Shown here piece after piece: positions 1 to 7,831 of a DNA stretch of 64,000 nt; position 1 is the stretch's first letter, and each line of letters begins with the position of its first letter. This DNA is from Alistipes sp. (lineage in GTDB: Bacteria; Bacteroidota; Bacteroidia; Bacteroidales; Rikenellaceae). A program made the translations under genes and the position numbers. The stretch lies in the NCBI GenBank assembly GCA_017463615.1, contig JAFTOU010000020.1:62001-126000 (forward strand), written 5' to 3'. The notes below the pieces were generated by a model. It was not told where the DNA came from. It saw only the letters and a list, made by a program, of their open reading frames with translations, and made no database searches.

Positions 1-59
1 CACTTGATAAAATATCCATATTCTAAAAGTTTTTACATACATTATATGCACAATGCGCG

Positions 60-67
60 CAAAGATA
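60..67 (-). promoter_or_regulatory. Promoter -7 box reading off the left edge
   Basis: On the minus strand this reads TATCTTTG, the Bacteroidota -7 consensus. It points towards base 1, so a minus-strand gene probably starts within the first 45 bases and continues outside the window; the ATG ending at base 42 opens a frame to the edge. Too little is visible to name the gene. Confidence 0.45.
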
Positions 68-90
68 GTTATTTTTTTTCAAAAAAACAA

Positions 91-218
91 TTTTATCGTG
101 ATAGCGGCGCATTTACTTCCGCTAACAAAAAATCCCAACAATGGCTGTACCGTCTCAGTACTATCCATCGTTGGAATTTTTTGCCGAGCGTGGTAACTGC
201 ACCACTCTGACGATAAAA
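91..218 (+). repeat. Cloverleaf-like intergenic repeat, copy 1
   Basis: A 128-bp element closed by a perfect 9-bp inverted repeat (TTTTATCGT at 91-99, ACGATAAAA at 210-218). Inside are a small AGCGG/CCGCT hairpin (103-122), a longer hairpin whose arms are near 134-143 and 164-174 with paired GTAC blocks in its apical part, a T run, and a nearly invariant block at 182-211 that begins GCCGAGCG and ends CTCTGACG. The same architecture recurs at 45534-45664 and, in part, at 49134-49220. No gene overlaps it convincingly. Function unknown. Confidence 0.75.
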
Positions 219-248
219 TGGTGCGTAGAATAGCTGACGGTGGAAGTC

Positions 249-330
249 GGATAGCGATATATTAAAGACTATTAAGGGAGATTAAGGGTTATTAAGGGTA
301 GCGCAAACTTTGTACTGCGTAGCGTCGCGC
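249..330 (+). repeat. ATTAAGGG decad repeat, copy A
   Basis: Four successive 10-base units (261-300) each start with ATTAAAG or ATTAAGG. They are preceded by GATAGCGATAT and followed by a conserved stretch containing GCGTAGCGTCGCG. A second copy lies at 5564-5650. Copies A and B have the same order and exact 10-base spacing, so this is a dispersed intergenic element rather than chance low complexity. It does not look like a coding region. Confidence 0.6.
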
Positions 331-382
331 CAGACCTTATCCGACCTTGGAGCGAAGCGACGACCTTACCCGACCTTAAAAA

Positions 383-409
383 CCGCTAACGGCCAATGGC
401 CATTAGCGG
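383..409 (-). terminator. Terminator hairpin of the rpiB-sufE-DUF2851 gene group
   Basis: A 12-bp stem with one mismatch (CCGCTAACGGCC with GGCCATTAGCGG) around a 3-base loop, followed on the minus strand by TTTTT. The hairpin includes the last codons and stop of the DUF2851 gene. It also carries the GGCCAATGGCC-type palindrome seen elsewhere in this window. Confidence 0.75.
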
Positions 410-1276
410 GCATTCTGCGCAGCGGCCGCGGAGACAGTATTCAGTCGTGATTTGGATAATGGCTTGGCTCTCAAGAGCGTTTTTAGGTTTGGAGCCTATG
501 TGTTGCCACTGGCGGGTGTAGCGGTTATCCTCGGCGGGAATCTGTCGGAGCAGTTCCATATTCTCGGCGTGGATATCTTTAGGACCGGAGCCGATGCTCT
601 GCAGGTAAGCAGCCCTCATAGGCACCACAAGGTTTATGCCCAGCAGGTGGCTCTTAGCCTTACCGATACGCTTTGGGAAGTCCAGATTTACGCCCTGAGC
701 AAAGGCGTGGTTGCTCCAGTACTCGGAGGCCTCTACGCAGAATAGCTCCTCAATATCCTTTGCGCTATTGCAGGCGACGGTACGATTGACGATAAACTCC
801 TCGTGGTGGAGCAGATTTGCCAGCTGAGAGATGCGTAGCACGGGGTGGTTGTAGGGTCTTATGGTTGTAAGGTCCCAGTCGGTCATACGCATAGAGGATA
901 GGCGGTACTTATTTGCCAGATGGTTCCAGCGCTCCTTTATATCCACCGTATAGTCATCCTCCGCATAGCGATATAGCAGCCCCGAGCCGCAGAGAAGCAG
1001 CGCCTCAAGGTTTGGCAGCGAGTGTGCCTCGCGCATTATGTGACGGTAGGTGATGGTCTCGGAGAGCTTTGTGTAGGCCTCCTTATTAGAGCCGATGTCC
1101 ATCATTCGGAGCAGCAGCCTGTAGCAGGTCTGGTTCCAGTCGTTCATACACAGCTCGTATGCGCGATAGACATCGTTGTACTTGCGGTACATACGCTCCG
1201 TTGCAACCTGTAGATAGAGGTCGCTAACCTCCTGCTCGGAGGCTGCAGCAAGTATCTCGCGGCAACGGATTTCCAT
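386..1276 (-). CDS. DUF2851 family protein, short form
   Basis: A 296-residue protein of the Bacteroidota-specific DUF2851 family, whose function is unknown. It has the typical NDWNQ...LLLRMMDIGSN region, the LEALLLCGSGLL segment, and a cysteine-containing C-terminus (EYCLRGRCAECP). From memory the usual length is about 420 residues. The conserved N-terminal part, with its GPDF and SDW..H motifs, is absent, and only 16 bases separate the ATG from the preceding gene, so the N-terminal module is really missing here. It is the last gene of the minus-strand sufE cluster. The family call is good; function is not known. Confidence 0.7.
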   Translation of the reverse strand: MEIRCREILAAASEQEVSDLYLQVATERMYRKYNDVYRAYELCMNDWNQTCYRLLLRMMDIGSNKEAYTKLSETITYRHIMREAHSLPNLEALLLCGSGLLYRYAEDDYTVDIKERWNHLANKYRLSSMRMTDWDLTTIRPYNHPVLRISQLANLLHHEEFIVNRTVACNSAKDIEELFCVEASEYWSNHAFAQGVNLDFPKRIGKAKSHLLGINLVVPMRAAYLQSIGSGPKDIHAENMELLRQIPAEDNRYTRQWQHIGSKPKNALESQAIIQITTEYCLRGRCAECPLMAIGR

Positions 1277-1292
1277 ATTTTTGCAGATTGAA

Positions 1293-1613
1293 TTACAGCA
1301 GATTAAGCTCCAGCAGCGCCTCCTCTGTCATCATACTCTTATCCCACGCAGGCTCAAATACAAGGATAACATTCACACGCTCCACACCCTTGACCTTAGC
1401 CACCTGTGTATTCACATCCTCCACAAGCATATCCGCCATAGGGCAGTTCGGAGCCGTTAGGGTCATCTGTATAGTCACCTCGCCCGAGGGATTGTAGTCA
1501 ATCTCGTAGATAAGACCCAGGTCGTAGATGTTTACAGGTATCTCGGGGTCGTATATATTCTTGAGAGTCAGGACAATATCCTTCTCAACTGCTAAAATCT
1601 CTTCAGGAGTCAT
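1293..1613 (-). CDS. DUF59/MIP18-family iron-sulfur assembly factor (SufT-like)
   Basis: A 106-residue single-domain protein of the MIP18/PaaD/SufT family, which helps mature iron-sulfur proteins in the cytoplasm. It shows the family signature: DPEIPVNIYDLGLIY near residues 22-36, and the conserved TAPNCPMAD with the reactive cysteine near residue 56. It lies 3 bases after sufE on the same strand, which supports a role in Fe-S cluster delivery. Start chosen at the only ATG that gives the family length. Whether it should be called SufT or PaaD-like cannot be decided from sequence alone. Confidence 0.85.
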   Translation of the reverse strand: MTPEEILAVEKDIVLTLKNIYDPEIPVNIYDLGLIYEIDYNPSGEVTIQMTLTAPNCPMADMLVEDVNTQVAKVKGVERVNVILVFEPAWDKSMMTEEALLELNLL

Positions 1614-1616
1614 AAT

Positions 1617-2033
1617 TTACATCTTAGTTGAAAATGCCAATGCAAAGAGTCGCATCTGCTTGATTGTTGCCAGCACACCATTTCCGCGGGTAGGGGAGAG
1701 GTTCTCCTGCAGACCTATAGCCTCAATAAAGTAGAGGTCAAGGTCTACAATCTGCTGCGGAGTACGCCCCTGCATAGCACGGATAAGGAGCGATAGAATA
1801 CCCTTGACAATTATCGCGTCGCTGTCGGCGGAGTAGTATACCTTGCCATCCTCCATACGGGCATCTACCCATACGCGGGACTGGCAACCCTCAATAATAT
1901 ACTGCTCGGTCTTGTGTGCGGGGTCTATCACGGGCAGTGAGTCGCTCATTGAGATTAGGTAGTCGTACTTGTCCAACCAATCATCAAACATCGCAAACTC
2001 CTCAATAATCTCGTCTTGTACTGTATCTATCAT
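1617..2033 (-). CDS. sufE: SufE-like cysteine desulfuration protein
   Basis: A 138-residue SufE, the partner that takes persulfide sulfur from the cysteine desulfurase SufS and passes it to the SUF scaffold. Visible features are the N-terminal DWLDKYDYLISMSDSLP helix region and the acceptor-cysteine loop IIEGCQSRVWVDAR (Cys near residue 50), both typical of the family, and full length. It is 3 bases upstream of the DUF59 gene and 3 bases downstream of the phosphatase-like gene, so very likely cotranscribed. sufBCDS are not in this window. Confidence 0.92.
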   Translation of the reverse strand: MIDTVQDEIIEEFAMFDDWLDKYDYLISMSDSLPVIDPAHKTEQYIIEGCQSRVWVDARMEDGKVYYSADSDAIIVKGILSLLIRAMQGRTPQQIVDLDLYFIEAIGLQENLSPTRGNGVLATIKQMRLFALAFSTKM

Positions 2034-2036
2034 ATC

Positions 2037-3605
2037 TTACTGTTTTTTCAATTCATAAATCACCTCGCCATCGGCGCAGTCGGGTCTTACAATACCCAGC
2101 AGTGAGGCTATTGTCACCGCTATAGATGTACTGCTCACTTGGCGCTCAATGTTTCCGTTGCCGCAGTTTGCGCCGTAGAATATCAGCGGAATATGGCGGT
2201 CGTAGTTGTATGGCGAGCCACTCTGCGCAACTTTTCCACGGCTCAGCTCACTCCAGCCGGGCTGTAGGCAGTAGAGTATATCGCCCGAGCGGCGTGGGTA
2301 GAATGAGTTTTGCAGCAGGCGCGAGTTGCGATTGCTCATAGCGCCGCCCTGCATAGCCGTTGCCGTTGTGGCTATAGCCACACCGCGGAACTGCATGGCG
2401 AATGTTGCCGCCTCGTTCTGCACCTGCGCGGTAGAGAGTTTCTTGGCGTAGATAAGGTCGCGGTTGAGGTATATCGCACCCTTGTCGCAGCTCAGTACCC
2501 AGTTACCCTGACCATACTGCGCGCTGAGGAAGGCGTTGAGGATAACCTCCGACTGCGAGGCGTTAAACTGCCTCTGGCTACTCTCCTCCGTAGCGCTATG
2601 CCCCATGCCGTGGTCGGCAGTGAGGGTTATCAGGTAGTCGCTCTTCTTGGGGAAGCAGACATCTATAATCTTCAGGAAATCGACTATCGCCGCATCTAAG
2701 CGGTAGAGCATATCCTCGTACTCCACAGAGTCGGGACCATACTTCTGGGCGATATTTCGTGGTGTGTCAAGGCAGATGTTGAGCATCTTGATGCCACTGC
2801 TCTGCTTGTCGTTCACCATATTGTCCAACGCCTTGGATGCAAAGTCAAAGAGCGCATAGTTGCCCGCAGGGGTGTGTAGCAGCTCATCTAACCAGTTGTC
2901 AGTGAGCTTCTTACTGCTGCTACCCTTAGGCTTGGCGTAGATGTCGTAGATGTGAATATCCGTAGCGCGGCTGTTGAGATACTTGCCCTTTGTCAGCTTG
3001 CCAAACCATGTGCCCGAGACCTGTATGCGGTTGAAGCCAATCTCGTTGTGGCTATTGACCCAGTCGGGCAGCTGCTTGGTGTAGCAGTGGGCGCTGTTCC
3101 AGTTGCCTAACGAGTCTATCCAGTAGCACTCGCCCCCATCTCCACATAGCACCATTGCCGAGGTGGCATTGTGGGCAATAGTTACCGTGCGGGCATTGCT
3201 GTCGGCTGTGCGCAGAGCCTGCGCGAGGGTCGTTGCCGTAAAGTGGTCGGTGGTGTAGTTACCCTTCGCATCCACGCAGAGGCGCACAACCTTGTTGCCA
3301 CTGGTGCGGTCGTACCAGCGAATGGAGGATACTCCGTGCATAGATGGAAGCGCACCCGTAGCTATTGTAGTCAGAGCCATCTGCTCCGATGTGGGTACAA
3401 AGTCGGTGTAGCACTCCGTGAAGTTCACTCCGCCACGCTTTAGGCGCATAAGTCCCTCTGCCGAGAGGTTGGCGCTGTAGCGCTCAAGGTCGGTGGCTCG
3501 CATACCGCCAACAACGATGTTTATCACCATCTTGGGCTGTGCCGAGGCGGTGATGGCGATAGATAGAGCCAGTATTGAAAGTAAAAATCTGCGCATAATT
3601 CTCAT
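2037..3605 (-). CDS. PafA/nucleotide-pyrophosphatase-like protein with degraded active site
   Basis: A secreted protein of about 522 residues with an N-terminal signal peptide (MRRFLLSILALSIAITASA). Its overall pattern is that of the PafA-type alkaline phosphatase branch: GGVNFTECYTDFVPT, ATGALPSMHGV, LTADHGMGH, and HIPLIFYG near the C-terminus. The key residues are lost when compared with PafA: the first metal Asp is Gly (VVGGMR), the nucleophile Thr is Glu (PTSE), the K/R substrate-binding pair is gone, and the D...H zinc pair is Arg and Gln (PRNIAQKYGP). Only the DH pair and the late His remain. I infer a non-catalytic, perhaps binding, protein. Start could also be the ATG at 3596. Confidence 0.75.
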   Translation of the reverse strand: MRIMRRFLLSILALSIAITASAQPKMVINIVVGGMRATDLERYSANLSAEGLMRLKRGGVNFTECYTDFVPTSEQMALTTIATGALPSMHGVSSIRWYDRTSGNKVVRLCVDAKGNYTTDHFTATTLAQALRTADSNARTVTIAHNATSAMVLCGDGGECYWIDSLGNWNSAHCYTKQLPDWVNSHNEIGFNRIQVSGTWFGKLTKGKYLNSRATDIHIYDIYAKPKGSSSKKLTDNWLDELLHTPAGNYALFDFASKALDNMVNDKQSSGIKMLNICLDTPRNIAQKYGPDSVEYEDMLYRLDAAIVDFLKIIDVCFPKKSDYLITLTADHGMGHSATEESSQRQFNASQSEVILNAFLSAQYGQGNWVLSCDKGAIYLNRDLIYAKKLSTAQVQNEAATFAMQFRGVAIATTATAMQGGAMSNRNSRLLQNSFYPRRSGDILYCLQPGWSELSRGKVAQSGSPYNYDRHIPLIFYGANCGNGNIERQVSSTSIAVTIASLLGIVRPDCADGEVIYELKKQ

Positions 3606-3621
3606 ACAGACCACAAATGTA

Positions 3622-4590
3622 CTAACTTTTTACGGAATATCGCTCAAAAATTGCACATTCGTCGCTAAAATCTACCTCCGCTATCGCTTTTGCCTCCTGG
3701 AGGTAGCGGCTGCAGAAGTTGCGGTATGCCTCGCTTGTGGGGTTTGAGGGGCGATGCGCTGCAGCATCTACCACCTGCTTTACGCGGGGCAGTAGGGCTT
3801 GAGCGCGGGGCGAGAGTGCCGCCTTTGTGAAGTGCTCCCAGATATACTCCACCGCCCGATGTGATGGGTGTACAAGGTCGTCGGCATAGAAGCGATAGTC
3901 GCGCAAGTCGTCCGTAACTATCTCGTATGCAGGGAAATACTCCGCATTTGGATAGAGTGCACAAAGCTCGGCTATAGCCACGCGCAGGGTCGCCTTGCTC
4001 AGCGAGTTTTCTGCAAGACCATCGGCTGTATGCCTTACGGGGCTGAGTGTGAAGATGACCTGCTTATCACTCAGAATACCCTCAAACAGCGGCTTGTAGA
4101 GCGCCACAATCTCCTCCACGCTGAGGCGGAAACGGGTAAACTCGCTCTGCGGAACTTTGTGACAGTTGGCAACAATCTTGCCACTGTCGTTGTGGCGGTA
4201 TACCCACGCTGTGCCGAAGGTTATAATCACACACTGGGCACTCTGCAGAGCCTGATGACCCCTTGCCGTTGCGCTCTCAAGCGCAGAGATGGCCTCCTCT
4301 ATTGTCGGACGCGCAAGGTCGGAGTGGCTATCAAGGCTGACCCACCCCTCGCTGCGCTCCACAAAGCGGCTACGCTCTGCAGGACTCTGACTTGCAAAGA
4401 ATAGTAGCGTGTCGGCTATAGAGGCGGGGTTGAATAGTATGCCCGTAGGGCAGAGCTCTATGCGAAACTTAGCGGCAGATAGTCGCTCGGCTATACTCTG
4501 CGCAAAGCAGCTGCCGAGGGCAAGGATGTTTGTGCCGTAGTCAATCTTGGCGCTAAGCTCTGTATGGTCAATCTCTGTGCGGAACTTCAT
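3622..4590 (-). CDS. GSCFA domain-containing protein
   Basis: A 322-residue cytoplasmic protein of the GSCFA family (PF08885), named for the motif that appears here as ALGSCFAQSIAERL near residues 24-37. That serine lies in an SGNH-hydrolase-like block. A second conserved stretch (VIITFGTAWVYR) and a late DDLVHPSHRAVEYIW with Asp/His fit an SGNH/GDSL esterase-like fold. The substrate is not known for the family. It follows rpiB and a terminator hairpin, and ends 16 bases before the ATG chosen for the phosphatase-like gene. Confidence 0.85.
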   Translation of the reverse strand: MKFRTEIDHTELSAKIDYGTNILALGSCFAQSIAERLSAAKFRIELCPTGILFNPASIADTLLFFASQSPAERSRFVERSEGWVSLDSHSDLARPTIEEAISALESATARGHQALQSAQCVIITFGTAWVYRHNDSGKIVANCHKVPQSEFTRFRLSVEEIVALYKPLFEGILSDKQVIFTLSPVRHTADGLAENSLSKATLRVAIAELCALYPNAEYFPAYEIVTDDLRDYRFYADDLVHPSHRAVEYIWEHFTKAALSPRAQALLPRVKQVVDAAAHRPSNPTSEAYRNFCSRYLQEAKAIAEVDFSDECAIFERYSVKS

Positions 4591-4599
4591 ACGAAAAAA

Positions 4600-4617
4600 G
4601 AGCCGACTGCGCGGCTC
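4600..4617 (-). terminator. Terminator hairpin downstream of rpiB
   Basis: GAGCCG and CGGCTC arms around a 6-base loop, followed on the minus strand by a run of six T. It sits in the short gap between rpiB and the GSCFA gene, so it would end or reduce readthrough from rpiB. Confidence 0.7.
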
Positions 4618-4624
4618 TAAGGTG

Positions 4625-5065
4625 TTATTTAACAGCTATCTTGGCGATGCGGCGCTCGTGGCGACCACCAGTCTCAAATGGCGTTGTGAGCCACTGCTCA
4701 AGGATGGCAATAGCCGTGTCGTTGTCAATAAATCGCGCTGGCAGAACCAGTACATTGCAGTCGTTGTGCTGACGGGTGATAGCAGCAATCTCTGGCAGCC
4801 AGCAGATAGATGCACGAACCTTCTGGTGCTTGTTCAGAGTGATAGCCATACCCTCGCCACTGCCACAGATGCCTATAGCGCGGTCAAACTCGCCACTCTC
4901 CAACGCCTCTGCCATCGGATGTGCATAGTCCGCATAGTCGCAACTCTCCTCCGAGTTGCAGCCGAAATCTAAAATCTCAAAACCCTTTGCCGACAGATAA
5001 CCTGTAAGCAGCTCCTTCATCTGATAACCTGCGTGGTCGGCAGCGATACCTATTTTATTGCTCAT
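4625..5065 (-). CDS. rpiB: Ribose 5-phosphate isomerase B
   Basis: A 146-residue RpiB/LacAB-family isomerase interconverting ribose 5-phosphate and ribulose 5-phosphate, which links the pentose phosphate pathway to the PRPP used by the purine and pyrimidine operons nearby. Family features: GIAADHAGYQMKE at the N-terminus, GCNSEESCDYADYAHPMAEAL, and GICGSGEGMAITLNKHQKVRA with the catalytic cysteine. Start placed at the ATG giving MSNKIGIAADHAG. The longer open frame upstream would overlap ybaN and its promoter and adds nonconserved residues. Confidence 0.93.
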   Translation of the reverse strand: MSNKIGIAADHAGYQMKELLTGYLSAKGFEILDFGCNSEESCDYADYAHPMAEALESGEFDRAIGICGSGEGMAITLNKHQKVRASICWLPEIAAITRQHNDCNVLVLPARFIDNDTAIAILEQWLTTPFETGGRHERRIAKIAVK

Positions 5066-5120
5066 AATGTTTAATTGTATGTATTGTTTGCACAAAGTTA
5101 TGTAATTTCTTTGAATTTTG

Positions 5121-5128
5121 TACCTTTG
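5121..5128 (+). promoter_or_regulatory. Promoter -7 box abutting the ybaN start
   Basis: TACCTTTG matches the Bacteroidota -7 consensus and ends only 4 bases before the ybaN ATG at 5133. No convincing -33 TTTG is found at the usual spacing. A transcript starting here would have almost no 5' leader. Confidence 0.6.
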
Positions 5129-5132
5129 TGGC

Positions 5133-5498
5133 ATGAAAATATTACTAATTGTTTTAGGCTCTATATCTTTTGGCCTCGCTGTGGCGGGAATTTTCCTGCC
5201 CCTGTTGCCCACAACACCACTCCTGCTGCTCGCCGCAGCGCTGTGGCTTAAGTCGTCGGACGGACTCTATAACTGGCTCATAAACCACCGCATTTTCGGC
5301 GAGTATATCCAGAACTTCCAGAAGCACCGCGCAATACCCCTCAAGGTCAAAATATATGCCACAACCCTCGTCTGGCTCACCATCGGCTACTGCATCTTCG
5401 CCGTCGTTAATGAGTATTGGTGGGCACAAGTATTGATGGCGCTCCTCGCCACAGCAATTACTTGGCATATACTCCATTTCAAAACACTAAAGAAGTAG
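5133..5498 (+). CDS. YbaN/DUF454 family inner membrane protein
   Basis: A 121-residue membrane protein of the YbaN (DUF454) family. The N-terminal hydrophobic segment carries the typical GIFLPLLPTTPLLLLAAALW (residues about 17-36). It is followed by a loop with HRIFGEYIQNFQKHRAIPLKVK and two more membrane spans (about 72-90 and 93-112). The family has no firm biochemical role. It is divergent from rpiB and monocistronic. An upstream TTG would overlap the promoter box, so the ATG at 5133 is preferred. Confidence 0.85.
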   Translation: MKILLIVLGSISFGLAVAGIFLPLLPTTPLLLLAAALWLKSSDGLYNWLINHRIFGEYIQNFQKHRAIPLKVKIYATTLVWLTIGYCIFAVVNEYWWAQVLMALLATAITWHILHFKTLKK

Positions 5499-5521
5499 CA
5501 GCGCTACTTCTTTAGTGTTTT
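5481..5521 (+). terminator. Perfect 19-bp terminator hairpin overlapping the ybaN stop codon
   Basis: Arms at 5481-5499 and 5503-5521 are perfectly complementary around a 3-base loop, with A-rich and T-rich ends typical of a bidirectional terminator. The left arm contains the last codons and stop of ybaN. Confidence 0.85.
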
Positions 5522-5563
5522 AATGGACAAAATCGTGCATAGGAATAAGCGACGGAGCAAGCT

Positions 5564-5695
5564 GGATAGCGATATATTAAAGGTTATTAAGGGAGATTAA
5601 GGGCTGTTAAGGGTGGTGCAAGCGTTGTGCTGCGTGGCGTCGCGGCACGCGCCCATTAGCAACCCTTAGTACTCTTTAATATCCCTTAATAAATC
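5564..5695 (+). repeat. ATTAAGGG decad repeat, copy B, with an inverted counterpart
   Basis: Four 10-base units (5576-5615) match copy A at 261-300, again followed by a stretch containing GCGTGGCGTCGCG. Here an imperfect inverted counterpart rich in CCCTTAAT follows at about 5658-5695, so the whole can fold into a long hairpin. The region between ybaN and the M49 peptidase gene holds nothing else recognisable. Confidence 0.6.
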
Positions 5696-5733
5696 TTGTC
5701 TGCACCCGACCTTAATTAACCGTAACAGCAAAA

Positions 5734-5759
5734 AAGGTATCCGCAATCGCGGATACCTT
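5734..5759 (-). terminator. Terminator of the M49 peptidase gene
   Basis: A perfect 11-bp stem (AAGGTATCCGC and GCGGATACCTT) with a 4-base loop. On the minus strand it is followed by a run of T. It lies about 30 bases beyond the stop of the peptidase gene. Confidence 0.85.
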
Positions 5760-5760
5760 A

Positions 5761-5790
5761 AGCCAATGGCCAACAGCTAACAGCTATTAG
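5761..5790. repeat. AGCCAATGGC/TAGCTATTGG low-complexity palindrome cluster
   Basis: A short run of AGCCAATGGCCAAC and AGCTAACAGC units. Similar runs occur at 47828-47850, 49218-49253 and 49352-49390, and as the GGCCAATGGCC palindrome at 391-401. All lie at the ends of genes. Confidence 0.4.
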
Positions 5791-7778
5791 TTGATAGATG
5801 GGAGGAACGAGTAGTTCTTTGAGTAGCCCAGGTGCTGCTCGGTGTAGTTTGTAGGGTAGCTGATGGTTACATCTACAATCTCGCCGTTCTTCTCAACAAG
5901 CTGGTACTCAGGGTTTACGAAGCCGCCGTAAGGCTCAATGCCAAGTGCGTAGTAGCGCTCGCGAACCTGCTTGTGGAGCTCTGGCTCAACGGTTACGCCG
6001 TACTGCTCAACAAGCTGCTTACCAGCCTCGTAGTCGCCCTCGCTCTTGATGCGCTGAACCTCATAGAGCATATCGCCGAAGAGCTTACGCAGGGCGTCAA
6101 AGTCGTTTACAACGATATACTTCTTGCCATCCTTCTCAACCCACTCGATAACATTATTCTCCTTGCCCTTCTCGTAGCACCACTCAGCAATCATCTTGCG
6201 GTTACGCATGTGCGACTCCTCAACATTCTTACCGAGCTCAATGCGAGAGAGCTGGGTCATCATACCATTCATAATATAAGATGCGTACTGAGCCTTAGCA
6301 ACATCCAGTGTAGGGATAAGACCAATCTCAACGAGCTTCTCATCGCCCAGATAGTAGAGTGCAAACAGGTCGGCGCGGGTCTCCTCAAGGGTTGAAGAGT
6401 AAGAGCCCAGCTCGGTGCCGGTAGTGCCTGGAGCGAGCTGACCAGAGCCGTGACCGAGGCACTCGTGCAGGTCGGTGTGCAGGTCGTCAGAGAGCTTGCC
6501 CCACTGCTTCATACGCTCGCGGTCCTCAGCGCGCAGAACGAACTCCTCAGCGAAGCCGTTGCCCTGGGCTGCCTTGTTGTATGCGTAGGTGATGTTGTCA
6601 ATAGTTACAGACTTTGAGCCGTACTCCTTACGAATCCAGTCTGCATTTGGCAGGTTGATACCGATAGGGGTTGCAGGGTAGCAGTCGCCGCCGAGCATAG
6701 CCACGGTGATAACCTTTGCAGATACGCCCTTAACAACTGGCTTGCGGTATGCAGGGTTGATAGGGGAGTGGTCCTCAAACCACTGAGCATTATCAGAGAT
6801 AATCTGTGTACGAGCGCAAGCAGCCTTGTCTACGAAGTTTACTACACTCTCCCAAGAGGCCTTGAAGCCCAGAGGGTCGCCGTAGGTCTCGGTAAAGCCG
6901 TTCACAAAGTCTACATTTGACTGTGTGTCCTGTACCCAAGAGATGTTGAAGGCGTCAAAGTCGCGCAGATCGCCGCTGCGGTAGTACTTAATCAGCAGAC
7001 CGATAGTGGTCTTGAGTGGCTCCTCAGCAACTGCCTCAGCCTTCTCAAGCCAGTAGACAACCTGCTCTAATGCCTGGGTGTACATACCACCAATCTTGTA
7101 GGTCTGCTCGTAAATCTTGCCGTCCTTCTTCACCAGCTTAGAGTTGAGTCCGTAAGAGATTGGGCGTGGGTCCTTAGGGTCAATCATCTTGTTGTAGAAA
7201 CGCTCTACTTCGGCCTGTGTAAGACCCTCGTAGTAGTTGCCAGCAGACTCGGCAATCATATCTACACCAGCGGTCTGGTTAAGACGCGATGCGTAGAGTG
7301 CAGGGTTGAAGATAACCTCCAGCAGCTCCTCGTGCGATACTACACCGGTATCTACGCCCTTAAGCTGCTCTGCAAACCACTCGCGAGAGAACTCTGGAGC
7401 GAACTTGTCGTTAGAGTAGTGGTGGTGGATACCGTTAGCAAACCACACCTTCTTCAGGTACTTCTCCATAGCCACAAAGTCAGCAGCGCTCTTGTCACCC
7501 TCGTAAGAGGTGTATATCTGCTCCAGCGCGCGACGGATGGTGAGGTTGTACTTGAAGTTCTGGTCAAACATAATGTCACGACCACACTTTGCCGACTCGG
7601 CAAGGTAGTAGATAGTCAGCTTCTCGTTGAGCGGAAGGTTCTCAAACTCAGGCACTTCGTAACGAATAACCTTGATGTCGTCAAACTTGTCCACAATCCA
7701 AGCCGCCTCCTTTGGCTGCTCTGTGCAAGATGTCAGAGTAAGCGCAATAAGTCCCATAGCGGTTACAAATTTTTTCAT
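5787..7778 (-). CDS. Dipeptidyl-peptidase III-like metallopeptidase (family M49), lipoprotein
   Basis: A zinc peptidase of 663 residues that removes dipeptides from peptide N-termini. The M49 signature HECLGH (residues about 437-442) and the third-ligand motif EETRAD (about 465) are present, as in the Bacteroides enzyme with HECLGH. A lipoprotein signal (MKKFVTAMGLIALTLTSC) places it on the membrane facing the periplasm or surface. Start chosen at the ATG that begins this signal; an ATG 8 codons upstream adds only polar residues. Monocistronic, with its own promoter box and terminator. Likely part of peptide scavenging. Confidence 0.9.
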   Translation of the reverse strand: MKKFVTAMGLIALTLTSCTEQPKEAAWIVDKFDDIKVIRYEVPEFENLPLNEKLTIYYLAESAKCGRDIMFDQNFKYNLTIRRALEQIYTSYEGDKSAADFVAMEKYLKKVWFANGIHHHYSNDKFAPEFSREWFAEQLKGVDTGVVSHEELLEVIFNPALYASRLNQTAGVDMIAESAGNYYEGLTQAEVERFYNKMIDPKDPRPISYGLNSKLVKKDGKIYEQTYKIGGMYTQALEQVVYWLEKAEAVAEEPLKTTIGLLIKYYRSGDLRDFDAFNISWVQDTQSNVDFVNGFTETYGDPLGFKASWESVVNFVDKAACARTQIISDNAQWFEDHSPINPAYRKPVVKGVSAKVITVAMLGGDCYPATPIGINLPNADWIRKEYGSKSVTIDNITYAYNKAAQGNGFAEEFVLRAEDRERMKQWGKLSDDLHTDLHECLGHGSGQLAPGTTGTELGSYSSTLEETRADLFALYYLGDEKLVEIGLIPTLDVAKAQYASYIMNGMMTQLSRIELGKNVEESHMRNRKMIAEWCYEKGKENNVIEWVEKDGKKYIVVNDFDALRKLFGDMLYEVQRIKSEGDYEAGKQLVEQYGVTVEPELHKQVRERYYALGIEPYGGFVNPEYQLVEKNGEIVDVTISYPTNYTEQHLGYSKNYSFLPSIN

Positions 7779-7818
7779 TTCTTTAAGTTTTATATGTTGC
7801 AAATATTATACTATGCGG

Positions 7819-7826
7819 CAAAGATA
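7819..7826 (-). promoter_or_regulatory. Promoter -7 box for the M49 peptidase gene
   Basis: Reads TATCTTTG on the minus strand, about 40 bases upstream of the chosen ATG. It lies within the short gap before the 3' end of the nitrilase gene, so the peptidase can be transcribed alone. Confidence 0.55.
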
Positions 7827-7831
7827 GCAAA

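Noticed and set aside
4-210. Short open frame at the left end
   Set aside because: It runs through a promoter box and the cloverleaf-like repeat, and the sequence shows no family features.
91-218. tRNA gene suggested by the cloverleaf-like folding
   Set aside because: There is no T-loop TTC sequence, no anticodon arm of proper size and no CCA-type end; the arms also vary in length between copies.
249-300. CRISPR-like array
   Set aside because: The units are 10 bases with no spacers between them and no cas genes are nearby.
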